Counted from the first letter of the stretch, positions 39,230-47,939 are shown. The stretch: DNA of 64,000 bases from Micromonospora sonchi (GCF_014646235.1 NZ_BMNB01000003.1:218912-282911); one strand, 5' to 3'. A program made the numbers and translations. Notes: generated by a model not told the origin, from the letters alone.

Positions 39230-40162
39230 ATGACCGACCCGCAGCACCAGATCGTTGCTCTCACCGACGACGACACCACCTACTATCTGCTGCCCGGCAA
39301 CCCGTTCGGCGACACCTATCGCCGCGTCGCCACCTGGACCACCAGCGCGGGCGACGCCCTCACCCCCGTCAACCCGGCCAGCAACCAGCACGGCGGCTGG
39401 CATAAGGCGCCCGGCGGTGTGCAGGATTTGACCGCCACCCAGCCCGGCCCGTCGCAGAAGACCGGCTACCGGCTGTGCGACCCCGGTATGGAGTCGGCGA
39501 AGCTCCCCGCCACGCTGCCTGTCGGCGGGTTGGGCGGGCTCGGCTTGGATGACGACACCGCAACCGCGCTCTACCGGGCCGTGTACGTGGACGGGCCGCC
39601 GGTCACCTGCCTGTTCCCGGCAGCCGCCATGATCGTGGCCGACGATGCGGGGGCGCCGCCGCCGGACGATGGTCTGCGGTGGGTGCCGAACCTGCGTGAC
39701 GAGCTGCGACGCCATCGGGCGCTGCATCACCTGTTTCCCGGCCACCTGGAAGGGTTCCGGCAGGCTGTTGTGGACGCCGCTGGCGCGCTTCCGGTGGTTG
39801 GCTCCCGTTACCTGGACGGCGCGCGGGTTGACCGGGAGCGTCCGACGGTGGTTCGGGTGTCAACGGAGGTGCCGTACGAGCCGCACACCACCCGGTTTGT
39901 GCGCGACACCGGCCGTTCCGGTCGGAAGTTGCAGCGGGGTCGGACGGTGACGGAGACGAAGCGGCTTGAGGTGTCGGTGCAGGTGCCGGATGTGATCCCG
40001 GGCCGCAACCGGGCTGAGGCACGCGAGCGGTGGGATGCCGAGCTGGCGTCGATCCTGGACGCGATCGTGGGGGCGTTGACGCCAGCCCCGTGCTGGCACT
40101 GTCAGGGAACGGGGGTTGTTGCCCGTAAGGATGCCGCCGCCGCTGCCGTCTCGCGCGGCTAA
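39230..40162 (+). CDS. hypothetical protein with C-terminal zinc half-site
   Basis: 310 residues. N-terminal 90 residues beta-rich (IVALTDDDTTYYLLPGNPFG); middle LRDELRRHRALHHLFPGHLE helix; C-terminal helix ending CWHCQGTGVVARK, a DnaJ-like CxxCxGxG half-site. Preceded by GGAGGACACCATGACC. No assigned family. Confidence 0.6.
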   Translation: MTDPQHQIVALTDDDTTYYLLPGNPFGDTYRRVATWTTSAGDALTPVNPASNQHGGWHKAPGGVQDLTATQPGPSQKTGYRLCDPGMESAKLPATLPVGGLGGLGLDDDTATALYRAVYVDGPPVTCLFPAAAMIVADDAGAPPPDDGLRWVPNLRDELRRHRALHHLFPGHLEGFRQAVVDAAGALPVVGSRYLDGARVDRERPTVVRVSTEVPYEPHTTRFVRDTGRSGRKLQRGRTVTETKRLEVSVQVPDVIPGRNRAEARERWDAELASILDAIVGALTPAPCWHCQGTGVVARKDAAAAAVSRG

Positions 40163-40190
40163 CCCCACCGACCACTAACAGGAGGACACC

Positions 40191-40343
40191 ATGACCGACC
40201 CCGCCACCGCCGCCGCCAACGAGCCCGTCTGTCCCGGCTGCGACTGCTGCGGCATCCTCGGCTGCTACCCGTCCGACGGGGCCGACTGCCCCACCGACAG
40301 CATGGGCAACTGGACCTGCCCGTGCACCGCCGCCGCCGACTAG
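40191..40343 (+). CDS. 50-residue cysteine-rich micro-protein
   Basis: ATG 40191 after GGAGGACACC. Eight cysteines in 50 residues (EPVCPGCDCCGILGCYPSDG, then DCPTDSMGNWTCPCT), enough for zinc or Fe-S binding. The start region copy and the sharp Cys content support it as real. Confidence 0.6.
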   Translation: MTDPATAAANEPVCPGCDCCGILGCYPSDGADCPTDSMGNWTCPCTAAAD

Positions 40344-40355
40344 CCCGGAGGAACC

Positions 40356-40892
40356 ATGACCGACCTCAGCCAGCAACTCTTCGACCAGCACCGCAACAAC
40401 CTGATCGCCCAAATCGACGCCCTCACACCGCACATCGAGCGGGCAAAAGAACGCTACGAAACCCTCGAAAAAGAGGCACAAGCCGAGATCGACGCCATCG
40501 CCGCGAAAATCCCCGACGCGGTGGAGAACCCGAACGAACTGCAATACCTGACCCGGCGCGGCGCCCAACTCGATGTGGACTTGACGCAAGCGCAACGGTC
40601 GGTCGAACTCGCCGAGGCGTGGTTGACGTTGCAGCGCCTGAACGAGCAGGTCTGCGTGTTGGAGTTGCGGATCGCCTCCAACGATCACATGGCGGACAGC
40701 GGTGTGTGGGCGGCCGGTAATGATCCCTACCTGGCGCTTGCCGGGCTAGAGGTGAAGGAGACCGCAGCCGAGGTGGTGTCGGCGATGTCGGGTGTGGCGT
40801 TTGCGAAGGAGCGGCTGCGGTTGACGCGGCAGTTGCACAAGGAGATCCATGCTGCGCTGCGGAAGCTCCGACGCGCCGAGGCCAGCCGATGA
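40356..40892 (+). CDS. coiled-coil protein
   Basis: 178 residues, almost wholly helical with heptads (NNLIAQIDALTPHIERAKER, LDVDLTQAQRSVELAEAWLT). Might bind DNA or a partner protein. Overlaps the next gene by four bases. Confidence 0.6.
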   Translation: MTDLSQQLFDQHRNNLIAQIDALTPHIERAKERYETLEKEAQAEIDAIAAKIPDAVENPNELQYLTRRGAQLDVDLTQAQRSVELAEAWLTLQRLNEQVCVLELRIASNDHMADSGVWAAGNDPYLALAGLEVKETAAEVVSAMSGVAFAKERLRLTRQLHKEIHAALRKLRRAEASR

Positions 40893-41152
40893 CCGCCGTC
40901 GAGTCGATGGCTGGTGTGTGGACTGCCATCGTCGTAGACCAGTGGGGCGAGGTGCACCCCGCGCCCGGCCCCGCCCCCGACCACCACCACCGCATCATGG
41001 TGGTTCGGGCTTTGCTCGACGCCACGCATGTGGACGACATCCAGTACGGGCAGGTGTTGTACGAGGCGCAAGGCTTCAAAGACACGGCGGTCGAGTGGCA
41101 GGAGGCACAAGCTGTCGCTGCCGCCCTCAACGCCGTACAGGAGGCGAACTGA
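40889..41152 (+). CDS. small protein
   Basis: 87 residues: GVWTAIVVDQWGEVHPAPGP, DHHHRIMVVRALLDATHVDD, then an amphipathic helix. Function unknown. TGATG coupling with the next gene. Confidence 0.55.
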   Translation: MTAVESMAGVWTAIVVDQWGEVHPAPGPAPDHHHRIMVVRALLDATHVDDIQYGQVLYEAQGFKDTAVEWQEAQAVAAALNAVQEAN

Positions 41153-41331
41153 TGACCGACCAGACCGCAGCCCAGTTCAACGCCGAAGTAGCTGATGCGC
41201 TCGCCCGCCTGGATGGTACGACCCGCAGCGCGGTCGCTCTGCTGACCGGCATCCCGTCCGCCGACCTGGACGATCTGGGCGGGTTCGGCGACGACACCGG
41301 GCCAGCGGCCCGAACGGAGGCCGACCGGTGA
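41152..41331 (+). CDS. 59-residue helical acidic protein
   Basis: ATG 41152 overlaps the previous stop; TGA overlaps the next GTG. MTDQTAAQFNAEVADALARL then LLTGIPSADLDDLGGFGDDT. Function unknown. Confidence 0.5.
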   Translation: MTDQTAAQFNAEVADALARLDGTTRSAVALLTGIPSADLDDLGGFGDDTGPAARTEADR

Positions 41332-41624
41332 CCGACTTCGACCCGATGGACTGCGCGTTCTGCTGCGTGCGTGCCGGCCGTCGCATGCCGAACGGCGCCC
41401 TCGCCTCGTGCCCGCTGCACGGCGGACCCGCCGCCGCCGACGATCCGCACCTGCCGGCGATCCTCGCCGCCATCGACAACGCCCTGCGCAACGGCTCCCA
41501 CATGACCGGCGCGAACCTGGCGTTCGAGCTGCTGTGTGAGCGGCTTGGGGTGGACCGCGACCGGCTGGTGTTTCAGTCTGGCTGGGCTGCAACCGTCCCT
41601 GACCTTCCCGCCGAGCGCGGCTGA
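41328..41624 (+). CDS. small cysteine-containing protein
   Basis: 98 residues: CAFCCVRAGRRMPNGALASC followed by PLHGG, a zinc-like N-terminus, then helices (FELLCERLGVDRDRL). Function unknown. Confidence 0.55.
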   Translation: MTDFDPMDCAFCCVRAGRRMPNGALASCPLHGGPAAADDPHLPAILAAIDNALRNGSHMTGANLAFELLCERLGVDRDRLVFQSGWAATVPDLPAERG

Positions 41625-41641
41625 CCCGACCGGAGGAACCC

Positions 41642-42064
41642 ATGCACTTCGACACCATTCGGGTCGACTACGAAGGCGGCCCACTCCACGGCGACAGCAA
41701 CGACCAGGACTACACCGCCGACGACCTCCGACACGGGCTCGTCTTCGACTACCCCACCCGTGGACTCGGACGCGGCGGCGTTGGCGCCGACGACACCGTG
41801 GAACGGTACGTGCTGGAACGCCGCGCCTATGGCTGGGTGTTCGTGCACACCGGCCGCTTCGTCCAGCCTATTGAGGATCAGGCGTTCGAGGCTGTCGTGG
41901 TGGGCGGCCCACAACACGGCGAGGTTATCTACCTGCTCGGCACTGCCCGCCGCTGGGTGGGGCAGCGCGTCGACCATGTGGCGCGCGGCTGCGTGCTGCG
42001 CCACGTGGGCGGCGACCCGACTACTGGCTGGGATCTGCGTTTCCAGGCCGAGGTGACTCCGTGA
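41642..42064 (+). CDS. tandem GGPxHG-domain protein
   Basis: 140 residues containing two copies of a small unit: YEGGPLHGDSNDQDY with YVLERRAYGWVFVHTGR, and VVGGPQHGEVIYL with CVLRHVGGDPTTGW. Each unit resembles the single-unit protein at 2535-2783, so this is an internal duplication. Function unknown. Confidence 0.6.
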   Translation: MHFDTIRVDYEGGPLHGDSNDQDYTADDLRHGLVFDYPTRGLGRGGVGADDTVERYVLERRAYGWVFVHTGRFVQPIEDQAFEAVVVGGPQHGEVIYLLGTARRWVGQRVDHVARGCVLRHVGGDPTTGWDLRFQAEVTP

Positions 42065-42140
42065 CCGCCACCCCGCCCCGCCCACATTCCGCTGCCGGGA
42101 ACTCGGCCACGTCATCACCCCAAACTGAACGGAGACGACC

Positions 42141-42506
42141 ATGACCGACCCTCACCCGACTGTTGGCCGCTGCGGCGACCACGCCCCCACCATCCCCGGC
42201 CTCACCCCCGGCGGTTCCCCCGTGTGTGCCCTGCCGCACGGGCACGCAGGCTGGCACCGCGACGACAACGGCACCGAATGGAACATCGCCACACCGGCGG
42301 ACAGCGCCGAGCCGCCTGCCGTGGATTTGCGGCACCTGGCGGTCATCCTCACCTACGGCAAGCAGGCCGCCGACCGCATGGGTGACGCCGCGTTGACGGC
42401 GGCGCTCGGCGCGATGGCTGAGGTTGCCGCCAGCATGCACCTTGACCCGAACGGCCTGTTCGACATCGAGCGCGAATTCGCGGCGCTCGCCGACCGGCTC
42501 CGCTGA
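42141..42506 (+). CDS. small protein with Cys/His head
   Basis: 121 residues: CGDHAPTIPGLTPGGSPVCA then LPHGHAGWHRD (a common Cx(n)CxLPxxHxGxH phage motif), then a helical half (LAVILTYGKQAADRMGDAAL). GGAGACGACCATGACC start. Function unknown. Confidence 0.6.
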   Translation: MTDPHPTVGRCGDHAPTIPGLTPGGSPVCALPHGHAGWHRDDNGTEWNIATPADSAEPPAVDLRHLAVILTYGKQAADRMGDAALTAALGAMAEVAASMHLDPNGLFDIEREFAALADRLR

Positions 42507-42515
42507 CGGAAGGAC

Positions 42516-42824
42516 ATGACCATGACCCATACCCTGACCGCCGTCGACCTGGACGCCGCTGCCGCCGCGCTGCGCGGCTACGGCGCCCCCGACCTCCCGC
42601 ACCACGCGATCGCCGATGCTGTCGCCTCCGACCCCGACATTGCCGCCCTCGCGCGTGAGCACGGCTGGGCTGACGGTGAGGTGGTCGACAAGCTTTGGGC
42701 CGTTGTCTGCGTCAACGTGCTGGGCATCAGCTTCACGGAGCAGGTGGGCCGATACTTGTCCCGTCCGCAGGAGTTGGCCGACGACGTGGAGGCTGCCGTG
42801 TCGGCCCGGCAGGTGGCCCGGTGA
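42516..42824 (+). CDS. small helical protein
   Basis: 102 residues: TAVDLDAAAAALRGYGAPDL, then EVVDKLWAVVCVNVLGISFT. Soluble; function unknown. GTGA coupling to the next gene. Confidence 0.55.
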   Translation: MTMTHTLTAVDLDAAAAALRGYGAPDLPHHAIADAVASDPDIAALAREHGWADGEVVDKLWAVVCVNVLGISFTEQVGRYLSRPQELADDVEAAVSARQVAR

Positions 42825-43024
42825 GACTGCACGCACGCACCATGCCCGTCCAGCGGGCCAGCAACGCGATCCGCGCCGAGTTGGGCCGGCTGCAAGACGA
42901 ATACGACCTGACTGACGTTGAGATGCTGCGGGTCCTGATCGAACACCAGCAGAGCATCACCAAATACATGCTGCGGGCCGAGCGGCACCCCGACGACCCC
43001 GACCGGAAGGCCGACAAAAAATGA
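42821..43024 (+). CDS. small ribbon-helix/helical protein
   Basis: 67 residues from GTG 42821 (ATG 42842 possible). VQRASNAIRAELGRLQDEYD then LTDVEMLRVLIEHQQSITKY, a compact helical protein with basic C-terminus (RKADKK). Could bind DNA. Confidence 0.5.
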   Translation: MRLHARTMPVQRASNAIRAELGRLQDEYDLTDVEMLRVLIEHQQSITKYMLRAERHPDDPDRKADKK

Positions 43025-43692
43025 CCGCACCGCCGATCCCCGCATCCTGCGCGCACAGGCCGATAGTCGGCGGGCTCGCAGCCCCATTCGTGAACATTCG
43101 CCTCCGCGACGGCGGCGTGGACTTCCGCACCCCCCACCAAGGCACATACGAGCGGTGCTGGCAAGAAAACCTGTGCCAGACGTGCGGCAACCCGCTCGGC
43201 CACCTGTCGGTGCTATTCGGCGGACCCAACCAGGTTGCCTCCCGCGCCTTCGATGAGCCGCCGCTGTGCCCGCCGTGCGCCGTGTACGCGTCGCAGGCAT
43301 GCCCGATGGTGGCGGGCAGGCAGGAACGGTACGCGGACCGGCAGCGCGTCTCCGAGGGCCGACGCGGGCATGTCTGCCCCGACGCGGGCTGCGACTGCGG
43401 CGGTTTCGTCGCCGCCGACCCGAATGCGGCCGACGCCTCCGGGGATCCCGCCCACCCCTGGTATGCCCTGTACGTGCAGACGGGCGGCTGGCAGTTGACC
43501 GGGAACCGGGTGCGGGTTGCCTGCTCGGATCGGGGGTGTCTGCACGATCGCACTCTCATCAACGGGTGCATGCTGGGGGTGGAGCCGCGCAAGGTGATGC
43601 TTGTGTCTTCGCCTGGTGAGGGTCGGGTTTGGCGTCGTCTAGATGCCGTCGAGGTTGCCGCTATCAGGTCTGCGGAGGAGGTGGAGGGGTGA
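43021..43692 (+). CDS. cysteine-rich protein
   Basis: 223 residues with many Cys pairs (ENLCQTCGNPLG, LCPPCAVYASQACP, CPDAGCDCGG, VACSDRGCLHD), suggesting several zinc sites. It resembles multi-zinc phage proteins that handle nucleic acids. Function unknown. Confidence 0.6.
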   Translation: MTAPPIPASCAHRPIVGGLAAPFVNIRLRDGGVDFRTPHQGTYERCWQENLCQTCGNPLGHLSVLFGGPNQVASRAFDEPPLCPPCAVYASQACPMVAGRQERYADRQRVSEGRRGHVCPDAGCDCGGFVAADPNAADASGDPAHPWYALYVQTGGWQLTGNRVRVACSDRGCLHDRTLINGCMLGVEPRKVMLVSSPGEGRVWRRLDAVEVAAIRSAEEVEG

Positions 43693-44096
43693 CGGATTCG
43701 CCGGTTGAGCGGCTGATTGAGGTGTCGTCGTTGGGCGACCCCGACGTCCGTGCCCTGCGCAGCACGGTGTCGGATGAGACGGCCCGCCGGATCGTGGCCA
43801 GAGCGGCGCAGCTCGCCGACGCCGGGGCGGTGCCGTGCACCCCCTACTACTGCCCCACCTCCCGCAGTGTCGAATGCTGCCCCGACCATTCCGGCTGGGA
43901 TGTGTGCTGCGCCAAGCCGCACCGTCACCGCCCGCTGCCACGTGAAGGCGAACCACGGCGCATATCCGGCATCAAGACGAGGCTGTTGCGGGTGACCTGC
44001 CGTGTCGGCCTGCACTTCCTCACCTGGAACCACCAGTACGACGGCTACCGTTGCGGCTGCGGTCGAAACTTTCTGTGGGCCGAACACATCCGCTGA
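43689..44096 (+). CDS. cysteine-rich protein
   Basis: 135 residues from GTG 43689. N-terminal helix, Cys-rich middle (YYCPTSRSVECCPDHSGWDVCC) read as separate CxxC-like groups, and C-terminal WNHQYDGYRCGCGRNFLWAE ribbon. Function unknown. Confidence 0.55.
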   Translation: MTDSPVERLIEVSSLGDPDVRALRSTVSDETARRIVARAAQLADAGAVPCTPYYCPTSRSVECCPDHSGWDVCCAKPHRHRPLPREGEPRRISGIKTRLLRVTCRVGLHFLTWNHQYDGYRCGCGRNFLWAEHIR

Positions 44097-44169
44097 CACA
44101 CCTTGTGCACTTGGCCGCCTGCTGGCGCATAAGACCTTCGCACCCCTCCCCAACCCGCAGGAGTCCGCC

Positions 44170-44706
44170 ATGACCGACCGCGAAAACCTGCCCCGCTGCT
44201 GCGAATACCGGGGCCTCTTCTACCCCGGCCACATCAAACGCTGCCGCCAGCACGCCACCCCCGAGCAGCGTGCCCTCGCCGCCGAAACCGAGGACCGGGC
44301 TGCTGCGCTGGGTGTGCTCGCCGGGCAAGGCTGGCCGTACGGCCCCAACATCGACGTCGAGTCGCGCCTGCGGCTACTCGACTGGGCCGACGCGAACGGG
44401 CTGCGGTTGGCGAACACCCGATGCCAAGGCTTGCACTGGTTGACGAGAGGCCGCTGCGCGGTGCGGATCTGCAACCGGCTCGGCCACTGGATGGATCATG
44501 TCACCCGGTGGAACTGGGGTGGGAGGCCAGCGCTGATTCTCGCCCAGCCCTACCACCTCACCGGTGACTGTGAGGCGCAGCTTGGTCAACTGGCGGCCGA
44601 TGGTCTGCGCGTGTCGGTGGGGGATGACGGCTGGTATGGGTGGGGGACGGTGGCGGTTGAGGTGTGGGACGCCGACGTCTACCGGCGGCATCTGCTGGCA
44701 GGATGA
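44170..44706 (+). CDS. hypothetical protein
   Basis: 178 residues. CCEYRGLFYPGHIKRCRQHA then DVESRLRLLDWADANGLRLA and WTRGRCAVRICNRLGHWMDH-like segments, ending GDDGWYGWGTVAVEVWDADV. Widespread-looking actinophage family without a function. CAGGAGTCCGCCATGACC start. Confidence 0.6.
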   Translation: MTDRENLPRCCEYRGLFYPGHIKRCRQHATPEQRALAAETEDRAAALGVLAGQGWPYGPNIDVESRLRLLDWADANGLRLANTRCQGLHWLTRGRCAVRICNRLGHWMDHVTRWNWGGRPALILAQPYHLTGDCEAQLGQLAADGLRVSVGDDGWYGWGTVAVEVWDADVYRRHLLAG

Positions 44707-44711
44707 GGAGT

Positions 44712-45074
44712 ATGAGCGGTAGCCCGAGAATCATCCGCGTTGATTCTGCCCGCGCCGTCGTTGGCGGTGTCGTCCACGAAGCGCCCCCGATCGCCACCCC
44801 CGGTGTCACCGTCGACCCGGACGGCACTGTGCGCGACACCGACGGGACGCCCCTCGCCCGCCTCACCGCAGCCAACCCCGATACTCCGCCAGCCCTCGGC
44901 GTGTTCCGCTCCGAATCCGGCCGCACCGAACTGACCGTCACCGAAGACGGGCGCCTCGACATTCGGCTCCGCCTCCGCCAGGACGTGCTCACCGACAAGG
45001 ATGTTGCCGGGCTGCGGTGGGCACTCGACCGATACGAGCAGGTGGCATCCGAGCGGAGGGGTGCCGGCGCATGA
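44712..45074 (+). CDS. small hypothetical protein
   Basis: 120 residues; strands (PRIIRVDSARAVVGGVVHEA, GVTVDPDGTVRDTDGTPLAR) and a helical end. Start overlaps nothing; stop overlaps the next ATG. Confidence 0.55.
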   Translation: MSGSPRIIRVDSARAVVGGVVHEAPPIATPGVTVDPDGTVRDTDGTPLARLTAANPDTPPALGVFRSESGRTELTVTEDGRLDIRLRLRQDVLTDKDVAGLRWALDRYEQVASERRGAGA

Positions 45075-45265
45075 ACAACGACACCGGGGAGCGTCTGCGA
45101 GCCAGCCTCGGCATTGACGGCACCGCAGGTGACGCCCAGGACGTCGACCACGACTACCGCACGTCCGCCACCGAGCCGGACGGGCCATGCCTCGTGTGCG
45201 GGCTCGCGCAACCGTATCGGCGGCACACCGGCTATCAGGAAATCGCGGCTGACCTGCAACGCTGA
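45071..45265 (+). CDS. 64-residue protein with CxxC
   Basis: NNDTGERLRASLGIDGTAGD, then PCLVCGLAQPYRRHTGYQEI. ATGA-coupled to the previous gene. Function unknown. Confidence 0.5.
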   Translation: MNNDTGERLRASLGIDGTAGDAQDVDHDYRTSATEPDGPCLVCGLAQPYRRHTGYQEIAADLQR

Positions 45266-45275
45266 CCGGAATCAA

Positions 45276-45305
45276 TAGACATGTGACGTAACGTGATCGC
45301 ATAAT
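45276..45305 (+). promoter_or_regulatory. promoter, likely leaderless
   Basis: -35 TAGACA (45276-45281), 18-bp spacer, -10 CATAAT (45300-45305), ATG at 45312. The short distance predicts a transcript starting at or next to the start codon. Confidence 0.6.
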
Positions 45306-45311
45306 GGGCGC

Positions 45312-45509
45312 ATGGCTACCGCGAGCGACGCCGACGAATTCAGCTACCTCGTTCCCGGCTGGTACTGGGACAAGCAGCGCGACACCGCCATCCGTAACGC
45401 CCGCGCCGCAGCCCGCCGCAAGCGCAAGCAGGCCAGGGGTGAGCCGCAGGTGCATGTGGTGCTGGTCTGGCCCCAGGACGATGCCGGAACTGTCGCAGCC
45501 GCCGGCTAG
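45312..45509 (+). CDS. 65-residue hypothetical protein
   Basis: MATASDADEFSYLVPGWYWD, basic helix (RNARAAARRKRKQARG), then VHVVLVWPQDDAG. Own promoter. Function unknown. Confidence 0.55.
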   Translation: MATASDADEFSYLVPGWYWDKQRDTAIRNARAAARRKRKQARGEPQVHVVLVWPQDDAGTVAAAG

Positions 45510-45584
45510 CCCGGAGCGCGCAGGCGACATCGCAGGCCGCCTCGCAGTGGTGCCACGATCGACTGAAACCCGCCCCACCAGTAC

Positions 45585-45625
45585 TGTCTAGCCGCTTGAC
45601 AGTTGTCTAGCGGCTTTACTAGCGT
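45585..45625 (+). promoter_or_regulatory. hicAB promoter/operator
   Basis: -35 TTGACA (45596-45601) with TAGCGT 18 bp downstream (45620-45625), followed by ATG 45633. TGTCTAGC occurs at about 45585 and 45604, plus two more TAGCG copies. GCCGC/GCGGC arms form a dyad around -35. HicB-type antitoxins bind such repeats to repress their own operon. Confidence 0.6.
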
Positions 45626-45632
45626 GTAGCGT

Positions 45633-45854
45633 ATGAAGGCGCGGGAAGTCAACCGACGAATCGAACACCTCGGCGGCAAACACACCCGCCAACGCGGCTC
45701 CCACCGCATGTACGAAGCGTCAACCACCCACAACGGGGAAAACGTGACCGCCCGCACCACCGTCGCCCAACACCCCGGCGACATACCCAACGGCACCCTA
45801 CGAGCCATCGAACGCGACATGGAACCGGTCTTCGGGAAAGGCTGGCTACGATGA
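45633..45854 (+). CDS. hicA: HicA-family toxin
   Basis: 73 residues. REVNRRIEHLGGKHTRQRGS HRMYE is the double-stranded-RNA-binding fold of HicA; the His in SHR is the expected catalytic residue. The end HPGDIPNGTLRAIERDM is family-typical. HicA cleaves mRNA when free of HicB. Immediately followed, with overlap, by the antitoxin gene. Confidence 0.85.
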   Translation: MKAREVNRRIEHLGGKHTRQRGSHRMYEASTTHNGENVTARTTVAQHPGDIPNGTLRAIERDMEPVFGKGWLR

Positions 45855-46333
45855 ACCAACACCACACCTACCGGGTCGTCGTCACCCGCGAATACAACGC
45901 ATGGCTCGCCGACGTGCCCGAACTCGACGGCGCACACACCTACGCCCGCAACCTGCCCGGCCTAGACCAAGCCGTCCGCGAAACCATCGCCATGCTCGAA
46001 GACATGCCCGACGGCGCCGAACCCGGCATCCGCCTGGCGTACGAATACCGCACCGGCGACCCCCACCTAGACGAAGCAGCCGCCCAGGTGCGCGCTGCCC
46101 GCAGCCGGGTGGCGGTCGAAAAACAGCAGGTGGAACGGCAGACAGTCGAGTTGGCCCGGCAGATGCTGTCGCGGCATTCCCTGTCGGTGCGGGACGCGGC
46201 AACGCTGCTGGATGTGACCCCGCAGCGCATTTCGCAGGTGGCGCCGTCGGAGCGGCGTGCACGGAAGGCAGGTCGGGCTGCGGTGACCGGCCGGAACACT
46301 GCTGACGGCGCGCAGGTGAAGGGCGTGGCGTGA
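45851..46333 (+). CDS. hicB: HicB-family antitoxin
   Basis: 160 residues. Residues 5-60 are the partial RNase-H-like HicB fold (YRVVVTREYNAWLADVPELD, RNLPGLDQAVRETIAMLED). A long helix and a helix-turn-helix (VRDAATLLDVTPQRISQVAP) follow at residues 100-140 for DNA binding. Neutralises HicA and autoregulates. Likely stabilises the element. Confidence 0.85.
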   Translation: MNQHHTYRVVVTREYNAWLADVPELDGAHTYARNLPGLDQAVRETIAMLEDMPDGAEPGIRLAYEYRTGDPHLDEAAAQVRAARSRVAVEKQQVERQTVELARQMLSRHSLSVRDAATLLDVTPQRISQVAPSERRARKAGRAAVTGRNTADGAQVKGVA

Positions 46334-46731
46334 AGATCCGATACTGCGAGGGTTGGCTTGCTGCGCTGCTGGCGTTTCAGCCGTGGGCGGGCGAGGTGGT
46401 CCGCTGGTCTGTGGAGGGCGGCCCGAAACCGGTCGGTCTGACGTTTGCTGGCCGCATCCGGCTACAGCTCGCGCTGGGCGGCACCACCGACGCATCCCAC
46501 GACGGGCAGCCGCGTGATTGGGACGGCGGCCCCGTGCGGTCGCCGGCCGTGGACGCATCCCCGCGCACACCGGTCGAGTGGGCTGACGCGCTCGCCCAGG
46601 CCGCCACCGGCGCCGCGCATCCGGGCGTCAAGAGCGTGGAAACCTACGCCCAGTGGGGTGGCTCGACCAAGCCGGGCGGGCTGCGGATCGTGTGCGCAGA
46701 CGGCGCGGAGATTTTCGGGTCGCTGATCTAA
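46330..46731 (+). CDS. hypothetical protein
   Basis: 133 residues from GTG 46330 overlapping hicB. YCEGWLAALLAFQPWAGEVV at the start and TYAQWGGSTKPGGLRIVCAD near the end. No recognised family. Its stop overlaps the converging regulator gene by four bases. Confidence 0.5.
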   Translation: MKIRYCEGWLAALLAFQPWAGEVVRWSVEGGPKPVGLTFAGRIRLQLALGGTTDASHDGQPRDWDGGPVRSPAVDASPRTPVEWADALAQAATGAAHPGVKSVETYAQWGGSTKPGGLRIVCADGAEIFGSLI

Positions 46732-47939
46732 CCGAGCCCGGTCCGGGCCGCGAACTCCCGCAACCCCGACAGTTGCGGCCCCGGTGTCGACAGCAACCCC
46801 GACGCCAGATCGCGTGCCCACGGCCGGTATCGCACCTCCTGCGGCGCCACCCGCTCCGCTTCCCGCAGCGCCTCCCACGCCTCGCGTCGCCGGCCTCGCC
46901 CCCACCACGCCAACGCCGCGTCCTGCCAGAAGCGGGCCCGCCGCTCCGTCGTCGGCAACAGATCGACACGCACCCGGCCGGCGTGGTCAACCGCCTGTCC
47001 GAAGTCGCCGAGCAGCCTCGCAATGCCCGACCGGAACAACTCCAACTCGTTGACGCCGAACCCTGGACCTGGTGGTGCTGCGGCCAGCGCCGCGCCTGCC
47101 TCGCCCGCGCACGTCCACGCCTCATCGCGCCGATCCCCGGCCGCAGCCGTGTACGCGGCAGTCGCCAGCATCTCCGCGTACAGGCTGGCGTCACGCCCGT
47201 CAGCCAGTTTGGTGTCTGTGCGTAACCGATGCGCGGCGTCCACGATCACCCGCTGCGCATGGTCGCCGTCACCAGAGCGGCGCAACACCACGGTTGCGGC
47301 GCGGGCCACCTGCGCGACCGCACGCGAGCAGCCGGACTGGTGGGCCGCCCGGGTGGCCCGGTCCACGGCAGCCCACGCCACCCCATGCTCGTGCAGCTTC
47401 GTCGCCAGGCGGGCGGTGAGCCGGTACACGTCGGCTGCCATCGCTGCCGTCTCGTCCCGCCGGCCGCTGGTGGCGTTCTCGCGTGCCGCTTCGACTGCCG
47501 TGATGAGCGACGGCAGGCGGGCTGACAGCTGACGAAGCCGCACCGCTGCGAAATCAGCCCGAGCCTGCCTGATCGCTGCCCGCACATCCCCGACCGGGGC
47601 GGCAGCTTCGGTGGGGTCGATGTGCAGCAGCACCCCGGCCACCCCTGTTAGCGCTCCGCCGACAGCTGCTGACGCGCCCGCTAGGACTGTTCTGCGCCGC
47701 ATGGTGTCGCCCTCCGCCGTGACAGTTCCATCGTCTGCTGTCACCGTATCGAGCAACGAGCCGCCGGCCCGCAAAGCGACGTCGAATGCGCGAGCCACCT
47801 CCGGTGTCGCCCGTTTCCTGCCGGTCGCCACCTCCCACACGTACTGACGGCTGTATGAGCAGTGCCGCGCTAGTGCGGGCATAGTCCAGCCCTGCCGAGC
47901 CATCAGCAGCCGTAGTAGTGCGCGGAATTCGGCCACCAC
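46728..47939 (-). CDS. XRE-family HTH regulator with TPR-like domain
   Basis: 403 residues. HTH at 5-60 (RLLMARQGWTMPALARHCSY, QYVWEVATGRKRA), then MRRRTVLAGASAAVGGALTG as a hydrophobic linker, then helical repeats to the end. Same architecture as 9232-10446. Divergent from the gene pair at 48096, which it may control. Confidence 0.8.
   Translation of the reverse strand: MVAEFRALLRLLMARQGWTMPALARHCSYSRQYVWEVATGRKRATPEVARAFDVALRAGGSLLDTVTADDGTVTAEGDTMRRRTVLAGASAAVGGALTGVAGVLLHIDPTEAAAPVGDVRAAIRQARADFAAVRLRQLSARLPSLITAVEAARENATSGRRDETAAMAADVYRLTARLATKLHEHGVAWAAVDRATRAAHQSGCSRAVAQVARAATVVLRRSGDGDHAQRVIVDAAHRLRTDTKLADGRDASLYAEMLATAAYTAAAGDRRDEAWTCAGEAGAALAAAPPGPGFGVNELELFRSGIARLLGDFGQAVDHAGRVRVDLLPTTERRARFWQDAALAWWGRGRRREAWEALREAERVAPQEVRYRPWARDLASGLLSTPGPQLSGLREFAARTGLG

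Noticed and set aside
42061..42143. 27-codon GTG frame between 42061 and 42143
   Set aside because: It has GTGA and ATGA overlaps, but its Pro/Thr/Ser-only sequence carries no pattern; kept out as too weak.
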